DNA from: HGM11368 sp051883395
GTDB taxonomy: Bacteria > Bacillota > Clostridia > Christensenellales > UBA3700
Direction: 5' to 3'
Length of the DNA: 64,000 nt
Assembly (NCBI GenBank): GCA_051883395.1
Contig: JBJETQ010000021.1
Span: forward strand, 12,159-76,158
How positions within the stretch are numbered: the stretch's first letter is position 1; the number at the start of each line of letters is the position of its first letter. This document shows, one piece after another, positions 25,449 to 34,419 of this stretch. The position numbers and the translations under genes are program-made. A model generated the notes under the pieces. It made no database searches. It saw nothing but the letters and a program-made list of their open reading frames with translations, and was not told the origin of the DNA.

Positions 25449-26780
25449 TTATTTTCCCAGACAAAACTTGCTGAATATGCTGTCTATTATATCTTCGCTT
25501 GCGCTGTCCCCGGTAATTTTGCCCAGTTCGAAATATGCTTGTCTCAGGTCAAGCAGAACACATTCCGTCGGTTGGTTGTAAAGTGCGTCTTTGGCACTTA
25601 TTATATTTTGCAAACTTTGTTCTATTGCAGCGGCGTGCCTTTGATTGGTTATTACGTTGCCGCTGACGTCAACCTTTTCTCCCAACACGGCGTCTATTAT
25701 CTTTTGTTTAAGATTTTCTATTCCTTCGCCTGTCTTTGCGCTTACCGTTATACCGTCGCAATTTTCCAAGCCAAGGTCGCATTTGTTTATGACTCTTATC
25801 ATCTTGACGCCGCTACCGTCGAGACTCTTTTCCAGAGCCTTTTCTTCGTCGTTCATCGGTCTGTCTGCCGGCACAACGAATATCGTCAAGTCGCTGTTGG
25901 TCGCAATTTCCATACTCTTTTCTACGCCTATGGCTTCTACTTTGTCGTCGGTCTCTCTTATTCCGGCAGTATCAACCAACCTTATGAGCATGCCCTTGTA
26001 TTCCAAACATTCTTCTACCGTGTCTCTCGTCGTTCCGGCTATATCGGTAACGATAGCTCTTTCTCTCCCTACAAGAGTATTGAGCAACGACGACTTGCCG
26101 ACGTTGGTTTGTCCTACAATGCCCACCGTAACGCCTTGTTTGATATATCCGCCCAGCTTTTGGCTGTTCACCAGTTTTTGAAGATTTTGAGCCAAAAAAC
26201 TCAATACTTGTCCACAATTTGACTTACTTTCTTCTTCCATTTCTTCGGGATAATCAAGGCTGGCTTCCATTTCGGCAATGCAGTCCAGCAGCTGTGTCTG
26301 ATATTCTTTTATTTCTCCCGACACACCGCCCTGCATCAATCTGCTGCCTGCTTTTAGCGCAGACAAAGATTCCGACGTTATCATATCTATTATGCCTTCA
26401 CAATCTGACAATGCCATCTTGCCATTGAGAAAAGCTCTCTTGGTAAATTCTCCCTTGTCGGCAATATCGGCACCCAAATCAATACAACGTTTCAACACTT
26501 CGTTTACCAGTCTCACGCCGCCGTGGCATTGAAATTCTACCACGTCTTCTCCCGTATAAGAAGAAGGCGCTTTGAAGTATACCGCCAGGCAGGTATCGTC
26601 AAAAGATTGCGTTTTGACCTTGCCGTAATACATAACGTTAGGGGTGGCGTCTTCAAAACTATCGAGACGAGTAGTGCTAAACATCTGTGCGGCAATGGCT
26701 TTTGCATTGTCGCCGCTCATTCTTATTATTCCAATTGCTCCGCTTCCGATAGGAGTGGATATCGTTGCTATCGTTTTCAT
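25449..26780 (-). CDS. mnmE: tRNA modification GTPase MnmE (TrmE)
   Basis: A 443-residue GTPase that with MnmG installs carboxymethylaminomethyl groups on U34 of certain tRNAs. N-terminal domain begins TIATISTPIGSGAIGIIRMSG; the inserted G domain has G1 GQTNVGKSSLLN, G3 DTAGI and G4 NKCD; the C-terminal motif is FCLGK with the catalytic Cys. The ATG at 26780 starts the conserved domain and has no Shine-Dalgarno; TATAAT at 26792-26787 ends six bases before it. The gene is inverted relative to mnmG and khpB, which flank it; usually all are in one direction. Confidence 0.96.
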   Translation of the reverse strand: MKTIATISTPIGSGAIGIIRMSGDNAKAIAAQMFSTTRLDSFEDATPNVMYYGKVKTQSFDDTCLAVYFKAPSSYTGEDVVEFQCHGGVRLVNEVLKRCIDLGADIADKGEFTKRAFLNGKMALSDCEGIIDMITSESLSALKAGSRLMQGGVSGEIKEYQTQLLDCIAEMEASLDYPEEMEEESKSNCGQVLSFLAQNLQKLVNSQKLGGYIKQGVTVGIVGQTNVGKSSLLNTLVGRERAIVTDIAGTTRDTVEECLEYKGMLIRLVDTAGIRETDDKVEAIGVEKSMEIATNSDLTIFVVPADRPMNDEEKALEKSLDGSGVKMIRVINKCDLGLENCDGITVSAKTGEGIENLKQKIIDAVLGEKVDVSGNVITNQRHAAAIEQSLQNIISAKDALYNQPTECVLLDLRQAYFELGKITGDSASEDIIDSIFSKFCLGK

Positions 26781-26881
26781 AGTACGATTATAACACAACA
26801 AAGAAAGATTGCAAAATCAAATTGCAATGCGCTTTGTATATTAATATTTGACAAATATCGATAATGTATTAATATATAATT

Positions 26882-27208
26882 ATGGACTTTATTTTGGAAT
26901 TGTTGGCGGAGATATTTTTTGACGGCGCTATCGAGTTTATAAAAAACCCGAAGTTCAATTTTATTTTACGTATTATTATATTAATTCTAGTATCGACGTT
27001 GTATATTGCGCTTATCGCATTTATGGCCATCGTCTCTGTAAAAGCAACAATTTTCCCAAGCAATATCTCTACGCTGGGCAAAGTAGTGTTGTGGTTGCTA
27101 TTATGCTTAATAGTTGCATTGTTTATTACGTTTTTGGTCAAACTTATCTCGGCTCTTAGAAACAGACCTGACGTAGAAAGTTGCGACGATGACGAAACTC
27201 AAGCCTGA
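26882..27208 (+). CDS. Small membrane protein of unknown function, 108 residues
   Basis: Two clear hydrophobic segments (about residues 23-50 and 57-83) with a FIKNPKFNFILR stretch before the first and an acidic tail (DVESCDDDETQA). I do not recognise the family. No ribosome site precedes the ATG, and a promoter (TTGACA at 26848-26853 and TAATAT at 26870-26875) ends 6 bases from it, as in mnmE, mnmG, dnaA and recF nearby. Transcribed divergently from mnmE with about 100 bases between. Confidence 0.6.
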   Translation: MDFILELLAEIFFDGAIEFIKNPKFNFILRIIILILVSTLYIALIAFMAIVSVKATIFPSNISTLGKVVLWLLLCLIVALFITFLVKLISALRNRPDVESCDDDETQA

Positions 27209-27337
27209 AACAGTCTTCTTTTATTGCTTATAAAACACAAATCATTCAATTTTACGTTGACTATATTGTAGTTAGTTTTGCGGTTTGTTGAGTATTTATT
27301 TGATTGTCATATATCAAAAATAGTGTTATACTTTTTT

Positions 27338-29197
27338 ATGATGACTTACAGACAAAATTATGACGCAATAGTGGTTGGAGCAGGACATGCCGGAGTAGAG
27401 GCTGCCCTTGCTTTGGCACGTCTGGGACACGACACTCTATTGCTTACTTTGTCTATGGACAGCATATCGTTTATGGCTTGCAACCCTAATATCGGCGGTA
27501 CGGCTAAGGGACATCTGGTGCGAGAAATCGACGCTCTCGGCGGACAGATGGGCATCAATGCAGACGAAAATCTTTTGCAGCTGCGCATGCTCAACATGGG
27601 CAAAGGTCCTGCCGTTCATAGTCTTAGGGGGCAGACGGATAAAACGACTTATCATCTGAGTATGAAAAAGACGCTGGAAACAACTCCACATCTCGATATG
27701 ATTCAAGCCGAAGTAAAAGAAATATCAGTAATCAACGGCAAAGTACAGGGAGTAACGACTACCACGGGACAATGCTTCAATTGTCGTGCCGTCGTAGTTG
27801 CCAGCGGCGTATATCTCAACGCTCGCATCATCATAGGAGATTGGTCTCAACAGGTCGGTCCAAACGGTTTTGCAAGGGCAACTTATCTTACCGACAATCT
27901 CATAGACTTAGGCTTGCCAACACGCAGATTTAAGACGGGTACGCCTGCAAGAGTCGACAAAAAGAGTATTGATTTTTCCGTTATGGAAATACAAAACGGC
28001 GACGAAAAAATATATCCTTTCAGCTTTATGCACGACGGCTACGGCGTCAACAAACAACCTTGCTATCTCACCTATACAACCCAAAAGACAAAAGATATAA
28101 TATTTGCCAATATACACAGATCGCCGCTTTACAACGGCTCAATCAAAGGTGTAGGACCGAGATATTGTCCAAGCATAGAAGATAAAATAATGCGATTTAA
28201 GGACAAAGACAGACATCAGATATTTGTTGAACCAGAAAGTGCTTTTACCAACGAAATGTATATACAGGGCATGTCGTCTTCGCTTCCTTTCGACGTTCAA
28301 CTTGACATGTACCATTCGGTGATTGGTCTTGAAAATTGCAAAATAATGCGTTATGCCTATGCCATAGAATACGATTGTATAGACAGCCTGTGTCTCAATG
28401 CCGCACTTATGGTCAAGCATATAGGCGGTTTGTTTTGCGCAGGTCAAATCAACGGAAGCAGCGGCTATGAAGAAGCAGCGGCGCAGGGTATTGTCGCAGG
28501 CATCAATGCGTCGAGATATATCGACGAAAAAGAACCTGTAATATTTACCAGAGACAATTCTTATATCGGCGTTCTTATCGACGATCTTGTTACCAAAGGC
28601 ACCAACGAGCCATATCGTATGATGACGGCAAGAGCGGAACACAGACTTTATCTCAGACAAGAAAACGCAGACCAACGACTCACTCCTATCGGAAGACAAA
28701 TAGGTCTTGTTGACGACGAGAGATGGGCAAGATACGTCAAAAAAATTGACAAAATGAAGCAGCTGGATAGTCTGTTGGATAAGTCTCTCACACCTTCTCA
28801 ATACAGCGAAGTGTTTGACCGAGCAGAAGAAACCGTACCTTGCAAAGCGATGAGTTACAGAGAAATGCTCAGACGTAACAATATCTCAGCTCAGACTCTC
28901 ATCGACGGCTTTGACGACTTTTGTCAAGACGATTTACGTGAGCTGGAAGAACTTTCTACGCAGACAAAATACGAAGGTTATCTGAGCAAACAAGCCCATG
29001 CCATCGAAGAAAATAAGAAACTAGAAAATAAACAATTGCCGGCTGACCTTGACTATTCCACTATCAACGGTCTCAGACTTGAAGCAAGACAAAAACTCAA
29101 TCAAATCAAGCCCGTCAATCTGGCGCAAGCGTCGAGAATATCAGGCGTGTCTCCCGCAGATATTACTGTTTTGCTGGCTTATTTGCACAAAAAATAA
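27338..29197 (+). CDS. mnmG: tRNA uridine-5-carboxymethylaminomethyl(34) synthesis enzyme MnmG (GidA)
   Basis: A 619-residue FAD protein, partner of MnmE in tRNA U34 modification. Rossmann motif DAIVVGAGHAGVEAALALARLG, then CNPNIGGTAKGHLVREIDALGG, family blocks MLNMGKGPAVHSLRGQ and the second nucleotide region GLFCAGQINGSSGYEEAAAQG. The C-terminal helical domain ends RISGVSPADITVLL. Start at 27338 or the next ATG at 27341; no ribosome site exists, while TTGTCA (27304-27309) and TATACT (27327-27332) lie right in front. The open frame further upstream is not conserved. rsmG follows one base after the stop. Confidence 0.97.
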   Translation: MMTYRQNYDAIVVGAGHAGVEAALALARLGHDTLLLTLSMDSISFMACNPNIGGTAKGHLVREIDALGGQMGINADENLLQLRMLNMGKGPAVHSLRGQTDKTTYHLSMKKTLETTPHLDMIQAEVKEISVINGKVQGVTTTTGQCFNCRAVVVASGVYLNARIIIGDWSQQVGPNGFARATYLTDNLIDLGLPTRRFKTGTPARVDKKSIDFSVMEIQNGDEKIYPFSFMHDGYGVNKQPCYLTYTTQKTKDIIFANIHRSPLYNGSIKGVGPRYCPSIEDKIMRFKDKDRHQIFVEPESAFTNEMYIQGMSSSLPFDVQLDMYHSVIGLENCKIMRYAYAIEYDCIDSLCLNAALMVKHIGGLFCAGQINGSSGYEEAAAQGIVAGINASRYIDEKEPVIFTRDNSYIGVLIDDLVTKGTNEPYRMMTARAEHRLYLRQENADQRLTPIGRQIGLVDDERWARYVKKIDKMKQLDSLLDKSLTPSQYSEVFDRAEETVPCKAMSYREMLRRNNISAQTLIDGFDDFCQDDLRELEELSTQTKYEGYLSKQAHAIEENKKLENKQLPADLDYSTINGLRLEARQKLNQIKPVNLAQASRISGVSPADITVLLAYLHKK

Positions 29198-29198
29198 T

Positions 29199-29888
29199 AT
29201 GAAGACATTAGCAGAATTTTTATACTCCAATAATATTGACTCTGGTCTTATTGCTCATTTTGAGCAATATTTTGATATGCTGACAGAATGGAATAAAAAG
29301 TTTAATCTTACGTCAATCACCGACAAAGAACAGGTAGAACAAAAACATTTTATCGACAGTCTTCTTGCTTTGCCTTTTATACCCCACGGCAGTAAAATCT
29401 GCGACGTAGGAAGCGGAGCCGGATTTCCAAGCATACCGCTTGCCATAGTGCGCTCTGATTGCAACTTTACTCTGATAGACAGTTTAAACAAAAGAATAAA
29501 TTTTCTCAATGCAGTCGTTCAATCGCTTCATCTCGACAATTGTACTTGTCTTCATTCAAGAGCAGAAGATTTTGCAATAAACAATCGTGATTCATTCGAT
29601 ATATGCGTGGCAAGGGCAGTAGCTCCTTTGCCTACGCTTATGGAATATTGTATTCCGCTTCTCAAAGTTGGCGGAAAACTTATCGCTTACAAGGGTTCAA
29701 ATGCCGACGAAGAAATAGAAAATTCTATCAAGGCAATGGATATTTTGAAATGTAAAATAAGCAAAAAAGTCGATACGTGTCTTCCAAACGGCGACAAAAG
29801 AATACTTATTGAAATTGAAAAAATTCATCCTACACCCAAAGAATATCCGAGAGCAAAAAACAAACCCAGAACCAATCCTATAATTTAA
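29199..29888 (+). CDS. rsmG: 16S rRNA (guanine(527)-N7)-methyltransferase RsmG (GidB)
   Basis: A 229-residue SAM-dependent methyltransferase acting on G527 of 16S rRNA. Visible are the N-terminal helix (YFDMLTEWNKKFNLTSI), the SAM-binding loop KICDVGSGAGFPSIPLAI, DSLNKRINFLNAV and VARAVAPLPTLMEY. The ATG at 29199 is two bases beyond the mnmG stop, so it is translated by coupling; an upstream in-frame extension lies inside mnmG and is rejected. Loss of RsmG gives low-level streptomycin resistance in many bacteria. Confidence 0.96.
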   Translation: MKTLAEFLYSNNIDSGLIAHFEQYFDMLTEWNKKFNLTSITDKEQVEQKHFIDSLLALPFIPHGSKICDVGSGAGFPSIPLAIVRSDCNFTLIDSLNKRINFLNAVVQSLHLDNCTCLHSRAEDFAINNRDSFDICVARAVAPLPTLMEYCIPLLKVGGKLIAYKGSNADEEIENSIKAMDILKCKISKKVDTCLPNGDKRILIEIEKIHPTPKEYPRAKNKPRTNPII

Positions 29889-29942
29889 GTATTGCGTTTG
29901 GTGATTGTATTTGATATAATCAAATATATCAAAGGAGAATTT

Positions 29943-30704
29943 ATGGCAAAAATAATAGCGTTTACCAATCAAAAAGGCGGAGTAGGTAAAACTACCTGCT
30001 GTATCAATCTTGCCGCTTGTGTTGCCGAACAAGGAAAAAAGGTATTGTTGATAGACCTTGACCCGCAGTCAAATACTACCAGCGGTCTTGGTCTCAATCA
30101 ATCTCAAAAACTTACTATATACGACGTACTCACCAAAGAAGCTCCTATTGACGACAGATGTATATGCAATACCGCTATCAAAGGATTAGATTGTATCACT
30201 TCGTCAGTCAATCTGGCAGGTGCAGAATTGGAATTGGCGTCGGTTTTCGGCAGAGAGAGTCTTCTCAAATTTGCACTTAACGGTGTTGCCGAAAAATACG
30301 ATTACGTATTTATCGATTGTCCGCCGTCTCTTGGTACTTTGACCGTCAATGCGCTTACGGCTTGCAACAGCATTATTATACCTATGCAATGCGAATACTA
30401 TGCGCTGGAAGGTCTGTCTCAATTGACACGCACTATTCAGGGACTCAAAAAGTTTCTCAACCCTGACGTAAAAATTGAAGGAATTATTCTGACTATGTAC
30501 GACAAGCGAAGCAATCTTACTTCTCAGGTCTATGACGAAATCAAAAAGTTTTTCGGAGAAAAATTATACGATACCGCAATTCCTAGAAATATAAGACTTG
30601 CCGAAGCTCCAAGTTACGGACAACCTATTATTATTTATGATAAAAACTGTAAAGGAAGCAAGGCATTCAAAGCCTTGGCAACAGAATTTTTGCAAAAGCA
30701 ATAA
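29943..30704 (+). CDS. parA: Chromosome partitioning ATPase ParA (Soj)
   Basis: A 253-residue deviant Walker-A ATPase: KGGVGKTTCCINLA at residues ~11-24, Walker A' LLIDLDPQSNTTSGLG, and DYVFIDCPPSLGTLTVNAL. Acts with ParB and parS to segregate origins and, as Soj, regulates DnaA. Start at 29943 follows aaaggag. parB starts 13 bases after its stop. Confidence 0.97.
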   Translation: MAKIIAFTNQKGGVGKTTCCINLAACVAEQGKKVLLIDLDPQSNTTSGLGLNQSQKLTIYDVLTKEAPIDDRCICNTAIKGLDCITSSVNLAGAELELASVFGRESLLKFALNGVAEKYDYVFIDCPPSLGTLTVNALTACNSIIIPMQCEYYALEGLSQLTRTIQGLKKFLNPDVKIEGIILTMYDKRSNLTSQVYDEIKKFFGEKLYDTAIPRNIRLAEAPSYGQPIIIYDKNCKGSKAFKALATEFLQKQ

Positions 30705-30717
30705 GGAGAAATAACTT

Positions 30718-31593
30718 ATGAAAAAAAGCGGACTCGGCACGGGTCTAGAAGCCCTTCTTGCCATCAATACCGAATCGGCATACGACGAAAAAGGTAATCT
30801 TAATGCGGGAGTAGAAGAAGTAGAAATAGATAGAATATTTACCAATTCTTCTCAACCGAGAAAGACGTTTGACCAAAAAACTCTCGAAGAACTTGCCCAA
30901 TCAATCAAAAATCACGGCGTTATTCAACCTATTCTGGTTACGGCAGTCGGCAACAAATATCAGATTGTTGCAGGCGAGAGAAGATACAGAGCTTCAAAAA
31001 TAGCAGGTCTAGAAAAAGTACCTGTAATAATCAAAAATCTTACCAATCAACAGCGCAAAGAAATTGCTTTGATTGAAAATATTCAAAGACAGGATCTCAA
31101 TCCTATCGAAGAAGCTTACGCATACAAATCTCTCATTGACGAATACGGAGTAACGCAAGAAGAATTGGCAGAAAAGTTGGGAAAATCTCGTCCTGCCGTT
31201 ACCAATGCTTTGAGATTGCTCACTCTCAATCCCGTAGTTATTGATATGGTTTCTTCCGGCAGACTTTCGGCAGGTCATGCAAGATGTTTAGCATCTATCA
31301 AAGATTATAAAGTTCAGGCCAGTTATGCAATAGCAGCCTGCGACAAACAGATGTCTGTACGTCAACTGGAAGTGATGGTTTACAATTATCTCAATCCTGA
31401 CAAAACTCCTAAAAAAGCTAAACCTGTACTTACTACCGAACTCAAAGATTTAGTAACCGATATGCAAAGAGTATTCGGAACAAAAATCAAAATTGCAGGA
31501 AATAATAATAAAGGTAGAATTTGTATAGATTATTTTACTCAAAAAGATTTAGAAAGAATATTTGAAATAATAGAAACTATGAAAAAACAATAA
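30718..31593 (+). CDS. parB: Chromosome partitioning protein ParB (Spo0J)
   Basis: A 291-residue CTPase clamp that loads at parS. The N-terminus has the KSGLGTGLEALL peptide that stimulates ParA. The nucleotide-binding ParB domain contains VAGERRYRASKIAGL and EIALIENIQRQDLNPIEEA. A helix-turn-helix follows (VTQEELAEKLGKSRPAVTNALRLL), then a C-terminal dimerisation domain. Its probable target sites are at 21.9 kb, on the other side of the rpmH-parA cluster. A bidirectional terminator separates it from converging dnaN. Confidence 0.97.
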   Translation: MKKSGLGTGLEALLAINTESAYDEKGNLNAGVEEVEIDRIFTNSSQPRKTFDQKTLEELAQSIKNHGVIQPILVTAVGNKYQIVAGERRYRASKIAGLEKVPVIIKNLTNQQRKEIALIENIQRQDLNPIEEAYAYKSLIDEYGVTQEELAEKLGKSRPAVTNALRLLTLNPVVIDMVSSGRLSAGHARCLASIKDYKVQASYAIAACDKQMSVRQLEVMVYNYLNPDKTPKKAKPVLTTELKDLVTDMQRVFGTKIKIAGNNNKGRICIDYFTQKDLERIFEIIETMKKQ

Positions 31594-31604
31594 TTAATTG
31601 TCAA

Positions 31605-31639
31605 TAAAAAAGCGGGACTATTAATCCCGCTCTTTTTTA
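31605..31639. terminator. Bidirectional terminator between parB and dnaN
   Basis: Stem agcggga/tcccgct (31611-31617 with 31625-31631) flanked by A on the left and T on the right; works for both converging genes. Confidence 0.88.
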
Positions 31640-31649
31640 TATTATTATT

Positions 31650-32747
31650 TTATCTTATCGGAACTATAACGTAGATAAAATCTTCTCCTTCTACAGGAGT
31701 AAATACTGCGGCAGAAGTAGGAGACGAAAGTTTAAACAATACAAACTCGTTGTTGACGTATTTTAGACAATCGCTGAGATATTTTGCATTGAAACCTATC
31801 TTCATATCCTTACCCTTGGTAAATACGTTGATTTTTTCTTTTGATTCTCCCGATTCGCTGACAGAATTGATTACCATCACGCCTTCTTTTACTTCAAGTT
31901 TGAGATTATTATATTTGTTGTAACGGCTAAGTATCGAAGCTCTGTCTATTGCGTCTTCCAACACTTTTCTGTCAACTGTAATATAAGTATCAAAACTCTT
32001 AGGGAAGGTATCTCTGTATTTGATAAAATTGCCTGACAACAATTTTGATTTTACTTTTGTATGACCTATATCTACCAAAACGGAGTTGTTTGAAAATTCT
32101 ATATTAACAATTTCTTCGTCTTCATCCAACAATTTAGCTATTTCCTGCAAACTCTTAGCAGGAATAATAATACTGCTGGAAGGATACTCCATAGGCAATT
32201 CTTTGGTACATATTGCAAGTCTGTAACCGTCAAGAGCTACCAATCTTGCTTTATTATCTTCTATCTCCAACAGACAACCTTTATATATTTCCCTGCCACC
32301 GTCGGTAGAAGTAGCAAAGATAGTTTTGTTTATCATATCTCTGAAATCTTTTTGAAGCATGGTTATCTTGTTTTCATATTCGTCTTCTCCGATAGTAGGA
32401 TATTCAATAATATTCATCATTTTGAGAAAAGTATTGCTGTCGCAATATTTTATTGTAAGATTATCATCGCTCAGATCGCTCAACTCAATACTTTCTTCAT
32501 TGACAAGTTTTCTTGAAAGATCAGTAATAATTTTACCTGGAACAAGAACTTCTCCTTCCATTTTTACGTCGGCTTTTATGTTTTTGATTATAGTAAAATT
32601 ATCGTCGGTAGCAACGATAGTCATCATATCTGCGTATGCGCTCAATTTAATACCTTCCAATATAGGTTGAGTCTTTTTTATAGGAAGGGCTTTTGCCACT
32701 TTGTTCAATGCGTCTGCAAAGTCTGCTCCACTACAAAATACTTTCAT
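31650..32747 (-). CDS. dnaN: DNA polymerase III beta subunit (sliding clamp)
   Basis: A 365-residue clamp of normal length with three similar domains. The N-terminus has the family opening (MKVFCSGADFADALNKVAKALPIKKTQPILEGI, split into segments by strands), a central SPSSSIIIPAKSLQEIAKLL-type stretch and the C-terminal FTPVEGEDFIYVIVPIR, equivalent to the MPMRL end of other clamps. A good ribosome site (aaggag) precedes it. It follows dnaA on the same strand after 188 bases. Confidence 0.97.
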   Translation of the reverse strand: MKVFCSGADFADALNKVAKALPIKKTQPILEGIKLSAYADMMTIVATDDNFTIIKNIKADVKMEGEVLVPGKIITDLSRKLVNEESIELSDLSDDNLTIKYCDSNTFLKMMNIIEYPTIGEDEYENKITMLQKDFRDMINKTIFATSTDGGREIYKGCLLEIEDNKARLVALDGYRLAICTKELPMEYPSSSIIIPAKSLQEIAKLLDEDEEIVNIEFSNNSVLVDIGHTKVKSKLLSGNFIKYRDTFPKSFDTYITVDRKVLEDAIDRASILSRYNKYNNLKLEVKEGVMVINSVSESGESKEKINVFTKGKDMKIGFNAKYLSDCLKYVNNEFVLFKLSSPTSAAVFTPVEGEDFIYVIVPIR

Positions 32748-32833
32748 TTTATTCTCCTTCTTCCATTCTGTTTAATATATCTTTTTTATTTATTTTTTAT
32801 TGATAATCATAAATATAATAAGACGGTGGAAAA

Positions 32834-32926
32834 TGTGGATAAATATATAATTTCCATAATATGTCTAGTTTAACAATGTGAAAAACTATATGATTTAATG
32901 TGGAAAAATTTTAAAATTTATTCACA
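32834..32926. other. DnaA-box cluster in the dnaA-dnaN intergenic region, probable oriC
   Basis: A perfect DnaA box in reverse (TGTGGATAA, 32834-32842), TTATTCACA at 32918-32926, and weaker TGTGAAAAA (32877-32885) and TGTGGAAAA (32899-32907), all within 93 bases of very AT-rich sequence. The dnaA-dnaN spacer is the usual site of oriC or its second half in Bacillota. No comparable cluster was seen upstream of dnaA or in the 2-kb parS interval. Confidence 0.65.
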
Positions 32927-32935
32927 CTTTTCACA

Positions 32936-34288
32936 TTACCTTTTTTGGATAATGTTTTTTATATCGTTTATCTGCATTTTAAGCAGATTGTTATTGCTTT
33001 CCAATTCCGAACTTATCTTATTTTTTGCATACATGATAGTCGTATGGTCTTTTCCGCCAAAATAGTTTCCTATCGTAGCCAAAGGTTGTCCGAGTATATC
33101 ATATATAAGATAGATACATATCTGTCGGCACATGGCTATTGTTTTTGTTTTTTTCTTACTCAGAACGTCAGCCTTGGAAATGTTGAAATAAGCGCAAGTA
33201 GCTTCTACTATAGTATCTGCAGAAAGAACGTGCGTCGTAACGTCAATATCGTCTTTCAATACTTCTTTTGCTACGTCGATATTGTTAGGTTCTATATTGA
33301 GAAGTGTACATGAATAAATAAATTTAGTCAATGCTCCTTCCAATTCTCTTATGTTAGACGTAATATTTTCTGCAATATAATATATAACAGGTTGAGTTAC
33401 TACAACTTTTTTCTCAAATGCTTTTTTCTGCAATATAGCAATTCTTGTTTCAAGGTCAGGTTGAGCTATATCTATCGACATTCCGCTCTGGAAACGTGAT
33501 TGAAGTCTTTCGCTGAGAAAAGTAAGTTCTCTTGGGTGTCTGTCCGACGACAACACTATTTGCTTAGACGATTGATAAAGGTCATTAAAAGTATGGAACA
33601 ACGCTTCCTGACAAGAAGTTTTGTTTTGTAAAAATTGAATATCGTCAAGCATCAATACGTCTACGTTACGATATTTTTCTCTGAACAATCTGTTTTTTTC
33701 GTTGTTGGACGAGTTGGAAAACGAATCAATAAAGTCGTTGACAAATTGTTCGGTAGTAGAGTATAAAACCCTTGCAGACGGATTTTTGGCAAGTATATAG
33801 TTGCCGATAGAATGCATAATATGGGTTTTTCCGAGACCTACGCCACCGTAAATAAACAGCGGATTTATATTTGCTCCCGGATTTTCTGCCACAGCTTTTG
33901 CCGCAGAATATACCAGTTGGTTGCTTGGACCAACAACAAAAGAATCGAAGGTATAAAATTGATTTAATACCGACGACTTGTTGTTTACTGCCACAGGTTC
34001 GCTTTTTTCTGCAACCGAATTGTCGGTATAAATTTTCTTTTCATCAGGTGTAATAAAAATTATATCGGTGATATAAGAATTGATAGCTTCTATAGATTCT
34101 TTTATTTCTGTTTTGTAAGATTGCGGAATTTTTACTTTTGCATTTTTAAAAGGAGTAACTACCACCAGTTTATCGCCCGATATAGTGAGTGGTTCGAGAT
34201 TGCTAAACCACATATCGTAGCCTACCGTGGATATTTTACTCTGTATTTCGCTGTTAAACAGTTTCCATATTTTTTTTGCTTCGTTCAT
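32936..34288 (-). CDS. dnaA: Chromosomal replication initiator DnaA
   Basis: A 450-residue AAA+ initiator. Domain I at residues 1-80 (W...TVGYDMWFSNL), AAA+ core with Walker A GGVGLGKTHI, Walker B VLMLDDIQFLQ and sensor DRHPRELTFLSERLQSRFQSG, and domain IV with the DNA-binding signature GGKDHTTIMYAKNKI. The ATG at 34288 starts domain I; no ribosome site lies in front of it, and a TTGAAA-17-TATAAT promoter (34323-34295) places the transcription start at or next to the ATG. Order dnaA-dnaN is conserved, but the pair faces parB rather than rpmH. Confidence 0.98.
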   Translation of the reverse strand: MNEAKKIWKLFNSEIQSKISTVGYDMWFSNLEPLTISGDKLVVVTPFKNAKVKIPQSYKTEIKESIEAINSYITDIIFITPDEKKIYTDNSVAEKSEPVAVNNKSSVLNQFYTFDSFVVGPSNQLVYSAAKAVAENPGANINPLFIYGGVGLGKTHIMHSIGNYILAKNPSARVLYSTTEQFVNDFIDSFSNSSNNEKNRLFREKYRNVDVLMLDDIQFLQNKTSCQEALFHTFNDLYQSSKQIVLSSDRHPRELTFLSERLQSRFQSGMSIDIAQPDLETRIAILQKKAFEKKVVVTQPVIYYIAENITSNIRELEGALTKFIYSCTLLNIEPNNIDVAKEVLKDDIDVTTHVLSADTIVEATCAYFNISKADVLSKKKTKTIAMCRQICIYLIYDILGQPLATIGNYFGGKDHTTIMYAKNKISSELESNNNLLKMQINDIKNIIQKR

Positions 34289-34294
34289 AGGTAT

Positions 34295-34323
34295 ATTATA
34301 ATATAATATCTTTGAATTTTCAA
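34295..34323 (-). promoter_or_regulatory. Promoter of dnaA, abutting the start codon
   Basis: Minus strand TTGAAA (34323-34318), 17 bases, TATAAT (34300-34295). The ATG begins at 34288, seven bases from the -10 box, which predicts a leaderless transcript. Confidence 0.7.
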
Positions 34324-34382
34324 TAAAAAACTAAAATAAAAAAATATTTAGTCGATATAATAAATAAGTTTGTAGATTAAAT

Positions 34383-34411
34383 TGAAAAATCGTCAGATTG
34401 TATGTTAAAAT
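34383..34411 (+). promoter_or_regulatory. Promoter of recF, abutting the start codon
   Basis: TTGAAA (34383-34388), 17 bases, TAAAAT (34406-34411); the ATG starts at 34420. No ribosome site between. Confidence 0.6.
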
Positions 34412-34419
34412 AAATACAT

